Shown one piece after another: positions 1 to 8,289 of a DNA stretch of 41,359 nucleotides. The translations under genes and the position numbers were made by a program. Source of the stretch: Gemmatimonadaceae bacterium (GTDB taxonomy: Bacteria > Gemmatimonadota > Gemmatimonadetes > Gemmatimonadales > Gemmatimonadaceae); the NCBI GenBank assembly GCA_013361335.1, contig JABFYH010000004.1, positions 1 through 41,359 of the forward strand, read 5' to 3'. The notes beneath the pieces are model-generated. The model was not told the DNA's origin and made no database searches. It was given only the letters and a program-made list of their open reading frames with translations. How positions within the stretch are numbered: position 1 is the stretch's first letter; the number at the start of each line of letters is the position of its first letter.

Positions 1-1
1 T

Positions 2-73
2 GGTGGTCCGGCGCGTGGCGGCCCGCCGAGCGACGCGCCCGCCGGCGGCGCCGAAGACACGAGCGCCGCCTGA
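2..73 (+). CDS. Possible 3' end of a gene cut by the window edge
   Basis: Reading frame 2 is open from the window edge to a TGA and encodes a Gly/Pro/Ala/Asp-rich tail ending in GGAEDTSAA. This looks like the disordered C-terminus of a protein whose body lies outside the window. Frame 1, the frame of the next gene, is also open from the edge, so either this tail or an N-terminal extension of the next gene is real. Composition alone does not decide it. Confidence 0.3.
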   Translation, partial: GGPARGGPPSDAPAGGAEDTSAA

Positions 74-129
74 CGACGGCCGTCGCGCTCCCGCTCGCGC
101 GCGCGTACGCGGCGCGTGATGGCGCCCCG

Positions 130-675
130 GTGATCGACCGCGTCGATCCCGCGATCTTTCATCGCCGCTACTTCGGCCACTGCCTCGCCTGCGGCTTCTG
201 CCGCGACGCGTGCTGCCAGCATGGTGTCGACGTCTCGCTCGGCGAGCGCGATCGAATTCTCGCCGAGGCCGACGCGCTCGAGCCCCTGGTGGGCGTGGCG
301 CGCGCCCACTGGTTCGTCGCCGACGTCCAGCACGACGAGGATTTTCCCGGCGGCGCGGCGACGCGCACTGCGGTGGTGGACGGTGGCTGCGTCTTTCTGC
401 GGCGCGACGCGCGCGGGTGCGCGCTGCATGCGCACGCCCTGGCGCAGGGGGCGGACTATCACGCCATCAAGCCGATGGTGAGCGCGCTCTTTCCGGTGAC
501 GTTCGGGGAGAGGATACTGGTCTGCTCGGAGGAGCTCGTCGACGGGTCGCTCGTGTGCGCGGGCGAGGGACAGACGGCGTACGAGATGGCACGCGGTGAG
601 CTCACCTACTATTTCGGCGCCGAGCTGGTCGCCGAGCTCGACGCGCTCGCTCAGTCCCGGGCTTCGAGCGTCTGA
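130..675 (+). CDS. CxxCxxC cysteine-cluster protein (YkgJ / DUF3109-like)
   Basis: This 181-residue protein has an N-terminal metal-ligand-like cluster C18-x2-C21-x2-C24-x3-CC. A second group follows around residue 85-105 (GGCVFL and GCALHAHAL), and a third Cys pair lies near the C-terminus. The spacing matches the YkgJ-like/DUF3109 families, which are thought to bind zinc or an Fe-S cluster and have no settled function. The first start in the frame is a GTG at 130 with no clear Shine-Dalgarno sequence. The frame stays open to the window edge, so an upstream start cannot be excluded. The 3' end overlaps the convergent small ORF at 651-884 by 25 nt. The family call is fairly firm; the function is unknown. 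Confidence 0.7.
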   Translation: MIDRVDPAIFHRRYFGHCLACGFCRDACCQHGVDVSLGERDRILAEADALEPLVGVARAHWFVADVQHDEDFPGGAATRTAVVDGGCVFLRRDARGCALHAHALAQGADYHAIKPMVSALFPVTFGERILVCSEELVDGSLVCAGEGQTAYEMARGELTYYFGAELVAELDALAQSRASSV

Positions 676-884
676 CGCTCGGTGCCGTGAGGCGGCGTGC
701 GCGACTGCTGCACTTCGCGAATCCGGGCGAGGAAGGCGGCAGGGCCGGCATGATCCGGCAACGAGTGCAGGATCCGCATCGCTTCCTCACGACGCACGGT
801 GATCCCCGCGGGAAAGCTGTGCAGGTCCACCCCCACTCGCTCGAACTCCGCCAACAGCTCTTCGAATCGCCGCTCGTCCGTCAT
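651..884 (-). CDS. Small hypothetical protein, 77 aa
   Basis: This short ORF starts with ATG and has a CAGGG-type ribosome-binding sequence just upstream. The product is charged and helical at its N-terminus (TDERRFEELLAEFERVGVDL) and has a polar tail. There is no signal peptide, membrane segment or recognisable domain. The tail overlaps the end of the convergent cysteine-cluster gene by 25 nt. The length and regular helical start argue for a real gene, but I do not recognise the family. Confidence 0.5.
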   Translation of the reverse strand: MTDERRFEELLAEFERVGVDLHSFPAGITVRREEAMRILHSLPDHAGPAAFLARIREVQQSRTPPHGTERQTLEARD

Positions 885-974
885 CAGCCCTGGGTTCGCG
901 GGTGACGCTATCGCTTACGCGTGAACGGCGCCCGGCTGGCGTCGTGCTGGCGCGCCCGTTCCGTCGACGTAAGG

Positions 975-988
975 ATAATGCGCATAAT
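975..988. promoter_or_regulatory. Near-palindrome in the upstream region of the 651-884 gene
   Basis: ATAATGCGCATAAT is a 14-bp palindrome with one mismatched pair and a perfect ATGCGCAT core. It sits about 90 bp upstream of the minus-strand ATG at 884, in the only AT-rich patch of this gap. It could be an operator or part of a promoter; nothing else supports either reading. Confidence 0.25.
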
Positions 989-1030
989 CGCAGTTGGCGC
1001 AAAAATATTGCCAAACCGGGCTGTACGCGA

Positions 1031-1059
1031 AAGGGCGACCGACGTCGGTCGCCCTTTTT
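1031..1059. terminator. Palindromic hairpin terminator downstream of the M1 peptidase gene
   Basis: AAGGGCGACCGAC is followed by its exact reverse complement, giving a perfect 26-bp palindrome. It has five T on the plus-strand side (1055-1059) and three T on the minus-strand side. It lies 28 bp past the stop of the minus-strand peptidase gene. The better U tract is on the plus strand, where no gene ends nearby, so it may work in both directions. Confidence 0.7.
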
Positions 1060-1086
1060 GCGCAAGGAGTTACGCGGTCGCGTTCG

Positions 1087-3084
1087 CTACGGCCGAGGTC
1101 CCGATGGCGCCGAGCCCCAGACGTTGTTTGTCCGGTCGACGTCGGGCACGCGCTTGTCCGGATCGATCTCGATGCGCGTCACCGTCTTGCCGCGGAACGT
1201 GTAGCTCCGCCGGTAGCGCACCGTGTTGCGGCTCCAGACCTCCGCCGGGTAGTCGAAGTTCTCCGTCGAGCCGTCGCTGAACGAGAAGCGCGCGTGGAGC
1301 GGCAGCACACCGCGCGCCCGGTTGCCGTACTCGACGGTGACGGTCTGCACGTCGCCGGTGCGCGAGCTGCCCACACTGTCGATCGCCTGGTCGAAGTGCG
1401 GGTTCTCCTTGAACCACTCGCGCCAGAACCAGTCGAGCCGCCGCCCGCCGACGTCCTCCATCGTGCGATAGAAGTCGGCCGGGGACGGATGCTTGTAGGC
1501 CCAGCGCTGGATGTACGTGCGGAAGGCATCGTCGAACGCCGCGGGGCCCAGGATCTCCTGGCGCAGCAGCTGGAGGCCGACGCTGGGCTTCACGTACGCG
1601 GCGAGGCCCAGGAGGCGCGAGTCGATGCGGTCGGGGTTGACGTCCACCGGCACGTCGACGTTCACCTTCATCGCCCCTTCGACGGACGAGCGCTCGCCGA
1701 GGGCGCGCGTCATCTGGTCGCCCTTCTCGGGATAGCGGCGCGCTTCGCTGAAGGTGTTGATGAACGTGTTGAAGCCTTCGTCCTGCCACATGTGCATCCG
1801 CTCGTTCGAGCCGACGATCATCGGGAACCAGTTGTGCCCGATCTCGTGCGTCACGACGTTGTAGAGGTCGTACTTGTCGTCGCTCTTGGCCTCCATCACG
1901 AGCATGGGATACTCCATGCCGCTGATCGGGCCCTCGACGGCGCTCATCTGCGGCCACGGGTACTGGAACCAGCGCGTGGAGTACTCGTCGATCGACATGC
2001 GCGTCATGTCGGCGGCGTCCTTCCACGGATCGACGGCGGTGGGCCGGTAGAACGCCTGCGCGAGGATGCCGTGCCAGCTGCTCGCGTCCCAGATGTATTC
2101 CGGCGAGGCGGCCCAGGCGACGTCGCGCACGTTCTTGGCGGCGAACTTCCACGTCAGCGTCCCATTTGCTACCGGGCGGGCCTTCCCTGAGCGAATTTCG
2201 TCGAGCGTGATGATGTTCACCGGCGTCGCCGACCTCGCCGCCTGGGCCAGACGCGCGATCGACGTCGGGGTGAGGACGTCGCGCGGGTTCGTCAGCGCCC
2301 CGGTGCTCGCCACGATGTAGCCGGCGGGGACGGTGATCTCGACGGTGTAGTCGCCATACTCGAGATAGAACTCGCCCTGGCCGAGGTAGGGCTCGGTGTT
2401 CCAGCCGCGCAGGTCGTCGTAGACGTTGACGCGGGGATACCACTGCGCCAGCTCGTAGAGCGGACCGTCGCGGCCCATGCGATCGGCGCCGTGCTCGGGG
2501 ATGAGGAAGTGCCACGCGATGTCGAAGGTCGCCGCCTTGCCCGGCGCGAGCGGCTCGGCGAGGTCCACCTTCATCACGGTGCCGTTGTCGCGGCGCGTCA
2601 CGTTCACCCGGCGCGCCGCGCGGCCGGCGAGCACCTGCTCGAACCGGTCGACGACGTCGCCGCCCTCGAACCCGCGCGCGCCGAAGCGCGACTCCTGCGG
2701 ATAGATGAACGAGTTGAGCGACTTGTCCTTGAAGGCGTTCTGCTCCATCTGCATCCAGATGAAGCGGAGGGTGTCGGGGGAATTGTTCGTGTAGCGCATC
2801 CGCAGCGACCCGGTCAGCGTCTTCGTCGCCGTATCGAGCGCGGCCTTGATGTCGTAGTCGGCGCGGTTCTGCCAGTACATCGGACCGGGCGCTCCGGAGC
2901 CGGCGCGGAACAGGTTCCCCGGCGGGAGATCGAGCGGGGCGAAGATCGAGGTGTCTCCGACGCCGGTGTTGTCGAAGCGGGGGGCAGGCGCCGCCGCGTT
3001 GGTCGCCGGCGCCGCGAGCTGCGCGGTCGACGGTGCCGCAGCGCCGAGCACGACGGCGAGTGCCAGAACGAGCTTGACGGACAT
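1087..3084 (-). CDS. Secreted M1 family zinc metallopeptidase
   Basis: The product is about 665 residues and begins with a signal peptide (MSVKLVLALAVVLGAAAP, then STAQ). The M1 gluzincin motif is complete: H413-E414-I-G-H417 with the third zinc ligand E436 after 18 residues. The exopeptidase signature appears as G389-M-E-Y-P, a variant of GAMEN. Around residues 60-330 lies the beta-rich N-terminal domain. M1 enzymes are zinc aminopeptidases; this one should act in the periplasm or outside the cell. The ORF track extends it to 3588, but that extension runs through the neighbouring gene in another frame, and the ATG at 3084 gives the signal peptide. It follows the DUF4097 gene by 47 nt and may share its transcript. 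Confidence 0.92.
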   Translation of the reverse strand: MSVKLVLALAVVLGAAAPSTAQLAAPATNAAAPAPRFDNTGVGDTSIFAPLDLPPGNLFRAGSGAPGPMYWQNRADYDIKAALDTATKTLTGSLRMRYTNNSPDTLRFIWMQMEQNAFKDKSLNSFIYPQESRFGARGFEGGDVVDRFEQVLAGRAARRVNVTRRDNGTVMKVDLAEPLAPGKAATFDIAWHFLIPEHGADRMGRDGPLYELAQWYPRVNVYDDLRGWNTEPYLGQGEFYLEYGDYTVEITVPAGYIVASTGALTNPRDVLTPTSIARLAQAARSATPVNIITLDEIRSGKARPVANGTLTWKFAAKNVRDVAWAASPEYIWDASSWHGILAQAFYRPTAVDPWKDAADMTRMSIDEYSTRWFQYPWPQMSAVEGPISGMEYPMLVMEAKSDDKYDLYNVVTHEIGHNWFPMIVGSNERMHMWQDEGFNTFINTFSEARRYPEKGDQMTRALGERSSVEGAMKVNVDVPVDVNPDRIDSRLLGLAAYVKPSVGLQLLRQEILGPAAFDDAFRTYIQRWAYKHPSPADFYRTMEDVGGRRLDWFWREWFKENPHFDQAIDSVGSSRTGDVQTVTVEYGNRARGVLPLHARFSFSDGSTENFDYPAEVWSRNTVRYRRSYTFRGKTVTRIEIDPDKRVPDVDRTNNVWGSAPSGPRP

Positions 3085-3131
3085 TGAGGTCTCGTGAAGA
3101 GGATGCCCGTAAGATATAGGGCGCAGCGCCC

Positions 3132-3965
3132 CTAGCGCCGGCTGATCCGTACCGTGCCGTTCGTGGTGAGCGCCCGGATGGTCTTCCCCCCGCCGTTCAA
3201 CGGAAGGGTGAGCCGCTTGCTGATGCGCCCCTGTACGGTGATCGGGAAATCGGTGTGAATCGACCCATTCACCGTGCCCGTCTCCAGCTGCGCCGCGAAG
3301 TTGTCCGGCACGGCCACACGCACCGAGCCGTTCTGGGTCTCGGCGTCCAACCCCGAACCCTCCCAGGCGCTGCCGGCGAGCTGCACGTTCAGCGAGCCGT
3401 TCTGGGTGCGGGCGTGCACGTCGCCCCCGACGTCGACGAGCGCCACCGAGCCGTTGGTGGTGCGCAGGTCCAGACGACCGGACACGCCGTCGACGCCGAG
3501 CGCGCCGTTCATCGCCTCGAGCGACAGGTCGAAGCGGCGCGGGACCCAGACCACGTAGCTCGCCGACCAGCCGTCGTGATTGCGCCACCCGCTCGGCCCC
3601 TCCGCCCGCACCGTGCGGCCGTCGGCCACGATGCGCACCTCCTTCAGCAGGTTCCGCGCGTCGTCGTCGCTGTTGGCGTTGGCCTGCAGCCGCGCCGTCA
3701 CGCGCACCGAGTCGCCCTCCCAGCCGCGCACCCGGATGCTGCCGTTCTGCCGGCCGTCGATCTCGAGGGCGCGTCCACTCAGCCGCACCGGCACCTGGCG
3801 GACCTCGCAGGCTCGGCCACGGTCGTCGCCATTGTTCCAGCTACCGGAGCGGCAGCTGTCCAGCCAGTCGGCGTCGCTGTCGAAAGAGGAGCGCTGCGCC
3901 CGCAGGGGGAGCGCGGTGACGAACAGGGCGACGGCGAGCGACGCGGGGCGTAGGATGGAACGCAT
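3132..3965 (-). CDS. Secreted DUF4097-family beta-repeat protein
   Basis: The 277-residue product has a signal peptide (LAVALFVTALPLRAQ). It then shows repeated beta-strand units carrying a recurring NGS motif (RQNGSIRV, TTNGSVAL, TQNGSLNV, TQNGSVRV, TVNGSIHT, TTNGTVRI). This is the DUF4097 right-handed beta-helix-like repeat, found in envelope proteins of unknown function. An AGGAGA ribosome-binding site lies ahead of the ATG. Five Cys-poor repeats and four cysteines near the N-terminus are visible. It precedes the M1 peptidase gene on the same strand, so both products are likely exported together. The function is not known. Confidence 0.85.
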   Translation of the reverse strand: MRSILRPASLAVALFVTALPLRAQRSSFDSDADWLDSCRSGSWNNGDDRGRACEVRQVPVRLSGRALEIDGRQNGSIRVRGWEGDSVRVTARLQANANSDDDARNLLKEVRIVADGRTVRAEGPSGWRNHDGWSASYVVWVPRRFDLSLEAMNGALGVDGVSGRLDLRTTNGSVALVDVGGDVHARTQNGSLNVQLAGSAWEGSGLDAETQNGSVRVAVPDNFAAQLETGTVNGSIHTDFPITVQGRISKRLTLPLNGGGKTIRALTTNGTVRISRR

Positions 3966-4070
3966 GGCGGGATTCTCCTGGTGGTGAGCCCGCGACGGCC
4001 GCCGCGGTACCTCTGAGACAACCCCGCCGCGAGGAGAGTTGGAGGAGCCTGAGAACGGGATCTTCCGCTC

Positions 4071-5237
4071 CTATCGCAGCATCCCCTTCGCGATCGTGTT
4101 GAGCTGCATGTTGCTCGTGCCCTCGTAGATCGCGCCGATCTTCGCGTCGCGGTAGAACTTCTCGGCCGGATAGTCGGTGGTGTAGCCGTAGCCGCCGAAC
4201 AGCTCGAGCGAGATCGAGGTGACGCGTTCGGCGACCTGCGACGAGAACAGCTTCGACATCGCGCCTTCCATCGAGATGTCGTGGCCCGCGTCCTTTAGGC
4301 GCGCGGCGTTGTACACCATCAGGCGGGCCGCCTCGGTCTCCGTGCGCGCCTGGGCGAGCTGGAACTGGATCCCCTGAAATTCGGCGAGCGCCTTCCCGAA
4401 CTGCTGCCGCTCCTTCACGTACGCCGTGGCGGCGGCGAGCGCGCCCTGGCTCACGCCGATCATCTGCGCGCCGATGCCGATGCGTCCCTCGTTCAGCGTC
4501 TCGATCGCGACCTTGTAGCCCTGACCCACCGGGCCGAGGACGTTCTCGGCGGGCACCACCACGCCGTCGAGGATGAGCTCCGTCGTGCTGCTCGCGCGGA
4601 TGCCGAGCTTGTCCTCCTTCTTGCCGACGGAGAAGCCGGTGAACTCGCGCTCGACCACGAACGCGGTGATCCCCTTGTAGCCGGCGGCCGGGTCGGTGTT
4701 GGCGAAGACGACGTAGATCCCCGCTTCGGCGCCGTTGGTGATCCACATCTTCCGCCCCGTGAGCACCCAGTCGCCGCCCTGCTTCACGGCGCGCGTCGCC
4801 ATGCCGAAGGCATCGGAGCCCGATCCGGGCTCGCTCAGCGCGTAAGCGCCGATCGTGTCGCTCGTCAGGCGCGGCAGGTACTTCGCCTTGAGCGCGTCGC
4901 TGCCGTAACGGGCGATGGGATAGTTGACGAGGGTGTTCTGCACGTCGACGACGATCGCCGCCGCCGCGTCGTGCTTGCTGATCTCCTCCACGGCGAGCGT
5001 CACCATCATCAGCGAGCCGCCGGCGCCGCCGTACTGTTCGGGGACCTCGATGCCCATCAGGCCCATGTCGAAGTATTGGCGGACGAGCGTGGCGTCGATC
5101 CTGCCAGCCCGCTCCATCTGCATCACGCGCGGCTTCACTTCCTCGGCCGCGAAGCCGGCGACGGCGTCGCGGAACGCGAGCTCGTCCTCGGAGAGAAGGG
5201 TGAGTGGGGGGCGAGCGGTCGCGGTGTCGGTGGTCAT
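4071..5237 (-). CDS. Acyl-CoA dehydrogenase
   Basis: This 388-residue FAD flavoenzyme introduces a 2,3-double bond into acyl-CoA thioesters and passes electrons to electron-transfer flavoprotein. The order is the standard one: an alpha-helical N-terminal domain, a middle beta domain with YALSEPGSGSDAFGM and WITNG, and a C-terminal helical domain with RQQFGKALAEFQ and FGGYGYTTDYP. The catalytic base is E372 in IYEGTSNMQ, the position used by short- and branched-chain enzymes. The length matches the family. The start codon overlaps the stop of the chelatase-like gene upstream by 4 nt (ATGA), implying translational coupling. The chain-length preference cannot be read from the sequence. Confidence 0.95.
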   Translation of the reverse strand: MTTDTATARPPLTLLSEDELAFRDAVAGFAAEEVKPRVMQMERAGRIDATLVRQYFDMGLMGIEVPEQYGGAGGSLMMVTLAVEEISKHDAAAAIVVDVQNTLVNYPIARYGSDALKAKYLPRLTSDTIGAYALSEPGSGSDAFGMATRAVKQGGDWVLTGRKMWITNGAEAGIYVVFANTDPAAGYKGITAFVVEREFTGFSVGKKEDKLGIRASSTTELILDGVVVPAENVLGPVGQGYKVAIETLNEGRIGIGAQMIGVSQGALAAATAYVKERQQFGKALAEFQGIQFQLAQARTETEAARLMVYNAARLKDAGHDISMEGAMSKLFSSQVAERVTSISLELFGGYGYTTDYPAEKFYRDAKIGAIYEGTSNMQLNTIAKGMLR

Positions 5238-5722
5238 CGCACGACCTCACGGGACGCCAGAGCAGCGACCGGGTGGCAGCGGCAGGCGTCACCGCAGGCG
5301 GTCTCCGACCGCGACGTATGCCAGCAGCGCGCCGCCTCGTCAGCGGTCAGGGGGTGGGCGACCTTCAGGTCGGCGCGGCCGAGGATCAGCTCCGCCAGCT
5401 TCTCGTGCACGCCGAAGGCGCTGGTGACGCGGACCTCGAGCGTGGGGTAGCCGGCTGCCGCTTCCGCCACCATGCGCGGGATGTCGCCGGTCGAATGCTT
5501 GCCGGGTGAGAGCATGTACGGAAAGACGATGAGCTCGGTGGCGCCGGCCTCGACGCAGCTGCACACGCCGGCCGAGATCGACGGCTCGGCGAGCTCCATG
5601 TGGGCGTAGCGCACGGCGACGTCGGGGCCGGCCATGGCCTGCACGAGGTTCGCCATGCAGTTCATCATCTCGTTGGCGGCGTCGCGGCGCGAGCCGTGGT
5701 CGATCAGCAGGATGGCCTTCAT
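5234..5722 (-). CDS. CbiX/SirB-type chelatase-like protein with a C-terminal Cys cluster
   Basis: The 162-residue product matches the small single-domain CbiX/SirB chelatases, which insert Co(II) or Fe(II) into sirohydrochlorin. Both family histidines are present: H9 in LLIDHGSRR and H76 in PYMLSPGKHSTGDIP. After the domain (about residue 125) comes a tail with C133, C143, C147, C149 and H150, arranged as C-x9-C-x3-C-x-C-H. This could hold a metal or an Fe-S cluster, as some SirB proteins do. It is the first gene of a pair with acyl-CoA dehydrogenase, which is an unexpected partner. No other tetrapyrrole gene is in the window, so a role in sirohaem or B12 supply is inferred from the family only. 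Confidence 0.82.
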   Translation of the reverse strand: MKAILLIDHGSRRDAANEMMNCMANLVQAMAGPDVAVRYAHMELAEPSISAGVCSCVEAGATELIVFPYMLSPGKHSTGDIPRMVAEAAAGYPTLEVRVTSAFGVHEKLAELILGRADLKVAHPLTADEAARCWHTSRSETACGDACRCHPVAALASREVVR

Positions 5723-5919
5723 CGGCGGGTCTCGTGATATGCGCTCCCGGAAAGCTAGCGTCCGGCGCCCTGAACGGGCACGCGTCGCCGGCGTCGGAGG
5801 CCGATTGTCACGCTTTGGCGCCCGGTCTTGACGCTGTTTCCGATTCGGCGTTTATTCGGCCCGTTCGGCCATCTTCCCCGACCGGGTCCGGCCGGTCGTC
5901 CTTCAGCCCAGGTGCAGCC

Positions 5920-6339
5920 ATGTCCACGTCCGCCGTGCAGTCCCGGAGCGCCCCCGCCCTCGGTCGTCTCACCCCCGTGCTCGTCGTCGACGCGGTCGAG
6001 CCCTGTCTCCAGTTCTGGATCGAGCGCTTCGGCCTGGCGCCGGAGAGTGAGGTCCCGGGCGACGACGGCAAGCTGGTGTTCGGGATCGTGAAGCGTGGTG
6101 ACGTCGAGATCATGTACCAGACCCGGGCCAGCGTCCTGGCCGAACGTCCGGAGGCCGGGGACGAGTTCTCGGGCCACTCCACCGTTCTGTTCATCACCAC
6201 CGAGGATCTCGATTCCGTGGCCCGCGCACTCGAGGGCGCGGCAGTGGTGAAGCCGCGTCACAAGACGTTCTACGGCAGCGAGGAGATCTACGTGCGCGAG
6301 CCGGGCGGCAACACGGTGGGCTTCGCGCAGTTCACCTGA
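5920..6339 (+). CDS. VOC-fold (glyoxalase/bleomycin-resistance superfamily) protein
   Basis: The 139-residue product shows two beta-alpha-beta-beta-beta modules of the vicinal-oxygen-chelate fold. The first starts at LTPVLVVDAVEPCLQFW; the second starts at HSTVLFITTEDLDSVAR and ends EIYVREPGGNTVGFAQF. The superfamily includes glyoxalases, dioxygenases and antibiotic-binding proteins; the substrate cannot be told here. I chose the ATG at 5920 because the fold begins about 18 residues later; the ORF track's longer form from 5734 adds a low-complexity stretch. It is a single gene, divergent from the chelatase operon and convergent with the methyltransferase/MTHFR gene 12 nt away. Confidence 0.82.
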   Translation: MSTSAVQSRSAPALGRLTPVLVVDAVEPCLQFWIERFGLAPESEVPGDDGKLVFGIVKRGDVEIMYQTRASVLAERPEAGDEFSGHSTVLFITTEDLDSVARALEGAAVVKPRHKTFYGSEEIYVREPGGNTVGFAQFT

Positions 6340-6351
6340 GCTGCGCGGCGG

Positions 6352-8289
6352 TCAAGCGGGAACGGCGGCGTTCGTCGCACCGGCGCTGGCGCTCGCGGGG
6401 TCGAGCGAATCGCGGAAGACCTCCAGCGCCAGCTCCACCTTGCCGAAGGGGGCCGAGACCTGCACGCCCTGCACGGCGCCGCGCACACGGTCCAGCATCT
6501 CGCGCGCGATCGCGATCCCCTCGGCCACCGCGTGCTCCTTGGACTTCTCCCCCGCGGCGCGCATCCGGCCGATGACCTCTTCGGGCACGCTCACGCCGGG
6601 CACCTCGTTGGCGAGGAACTCGGCGTTGCGCACGCTGACGAGGGGCCAGATCCCGGCGACGATCGGCACCCGCGCCCCCTCGGTGCGGCGCAGGAAGGTC
6701 TCGAGCTGCGCGGGATCGAACACCGGCTGCGTGACGGCGAACTCCGCGCCCGCTTCCACTTTCCACGCGAAGCGCTTGAGCTCGTGCTCGAGATCGATCG
6801 GCGCCGGGTTGACGCCCACACCGATGACGAACCTGGTCGGCGCTCCGATCGCGTTGTCGCCCGGATCGCGGCCGTGATTCAGGTTGCTCACCAGATTCGT
6901 CAGCCCGATCGCGTCGATGTCGAACACCGCCGTCGCGCTCGGGTACGGCCCCATCTTGGGCGGATCGCCGGTGATGAGCAGCAGGTTGCGCAGTCCGACG
7001 GCCGACGCGCCCAGCAAGTCGCTCAGCATGCCGAGCAGATTGCGGTCGCGGCAGGCGTAGTGGGTGACCGTCTCGATGCCGACGCGCTGCTCGATGAGCA
7101 GGGAGGTGAGGAGCGCACCCATGCGGCTCTGCGCGCGCGGACCGTCCGGCACGTTCACCGCGTCGACGCCGGCGCGTTTGAGCTGTGCGACGTCGGCGAG
7201 CATGCGCGTCGCGTCCACGCCGCGCGGCGGTACGATCTCGACGCTCGTGACGAAGGTGCCGGCGGCGAGCTTGGCACCCCACCGCGAGCGCTCCGCCAGC
7301 GGGACGGCCGCGACGTCGGGTGTCCGCCGGCCTTCGCGCAGCACGGGGGGCTTGCCATCCTCGACGTGCGCGACCGGTGCGCCGGTGCGCGCGAAGCGCG
7401 GGCTGAGCGGCCGCACCCCCTCGCACATGGCGTGGATGTGATCGGGCGTCGTGCCGCAGCAGCCGCCGACCACCTTGGCGCCCGCCTGCACCAGGTGGCG
7501 CGCATAGCTGGCCATGTACTCGGGGCTGGCCATGTACATGCTGCGGCCGCCGACGTCGCGCGGCATCCCGGCGTTCGGCTGGGCGGAGAGCTTCTTCCGC
7601 GTCAGCGGCGCCATCTTCTCGATCGCGTCGAGGATCGTCTGCGGGCCGACGGAGCAGTTCAGGCCGACGACGTCGGCGCCCAGACGATCGAGGGCTCGCG
7701 CCACGTCCTCGGGGGTCGCGCCGTACGGGGTCAGCCCGTCGACGCCGATCGTCATCTGCGCGATGACCGGCATCGCGGGATCCACCTCGCGCGCCGCGGC
7801 GATGGCCTGGCCAATCTCGTGGAGGTCACCGAAGGTCTCGAGGATGAACAGGTCGGCGCCCCCCTCGCGGAGCCCTTCCATCTGCTCGCGGAAGATGGCG
7901 CGCGCCTCCTCGGCCGACGTGGGGCCGAACGGCTCGAGCCGCACGCCGAGTGGTCCAACCGCGCCGGCGACGAGCACGTCGTGCCCCTGGTCCGCCGCCT
8001 CGCGTGCCAGCTCGGCGGCGCGGCGATTCAGCTCCCGCGTCTGCGCGGCGAGCCCGAAGGTCGCCAGCTTCACGCGGTTCGCGCCGAAGCTGTTCGTCTC
8101 CAGCACCTCGGCGCCCGCCTTCACGTACGCGCGGTGGACGTCGCGCACGAGATCAGGTGAGCGGAGGTTCAGCTCGTCGTAGCACTGGTTGATGAAGACG
8201 CCCCGGGAGTAGAGCATCGTTCCCATCGCGCCATCGAACAGCACGAGGGACTGCGGGTCGATCAACCGGTCGAGCGCGGCGCGGCTCAC
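6352..8289 (-). CDS. Bifunctional homocysteine S-methyltransferase / methylenetetrahydrofolate reductase (YitJ-like)
   Basis: The product is about 645 residues in two parts. Residues 1-300 are a homocysteine methyltransferase domain with LFDGAMGTML, the zinc ligand C212 (LNCSVGP) and the pair C277-C278 (GGCCGTTPDH). Residues 350-625 are a MTHFR TIM barrel (FVTSVEIVPPRG, LLLITGDPP, FAVTQPVFD) using FAD to make 5-methyl-THF. This arrangement resembles Bacillus subtilis YitJ. The GTG start at 8289 overlaps the metH stop by 4 nt (GTGA); the ORF track's longer start lies inside metH. It would supply methyl-THF to MetH, and its own Hcy domain may use another methyl donor. It should be governed by the SAM-II leader of metH. 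Confidence 0.93.
   Translation of the reverse strand: MSRAALDRLIDPQSLVLFDGAMGTMLYSRGVFINQCYDELNLRSPDLVRDVHRAYVKAGAEVLETNSFGANRVKLATFGLAAQTRELNRRAAELAREAADQGHDVLVAGAVGPLGVRLEPFGPTSAEEARAIFREQMEGLREGGADLFILETFGDLHEIGQAIAAAREVDPAMPVIAQMTIGVDGLTPYGATPEDVARALDRLGADVVGLNCSVGPQTILDAIEKMAPLTRKKLSAQPNAGMPRDVGGRSMYMASPEYMASYARHLVQAGAKVVGGCCGTTPDHIHAMCEGVRPLSPRFARTGAPVAHVEDGKPPVLREGRRTPDVAAVPLAERSRWGAKLAAGTFVTSVEIVPPRGVDATRMLADVAQLKRAGVDAVNVPDGPRAQSRMGALLTSLLIEQRVGIETVTHYACRDRNLLGMLSDLLGASAVGLRNLLLITGDPPKMGPYPSATAVFDIDAIGLTNLVSNLNHGRDPGDNAIGAPTRFVIGVGVNPAPIDLEHELKRFAWKVEAGAEFAVTQPVFDPAQLETFLRRTEGARVPIVAGIWPLVSVRNAEFLANEVPGVSVPEEVIGRMRAAGEKSKEHAVAEGIAIAREMLDRVRGAVQGVQVSAPFGKVELALEVFRDSLDPASASAGATNAAVPA

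Noticed and set aside
1087-3588. Extended 833-aa version of the M1 peptidase
   Set aside because: The extra 168 residues run across the DUF4097 gene in another frame, and the ATG at 3084 opens a proper signal peptide.
6532-8160. 542-aa plus-strand ORF opposite the methyltransferase/MTHFR gene
   Set aside because: Antisense shadow; composition is typical of reverse reading of GC-biased codons and no motif is seen.
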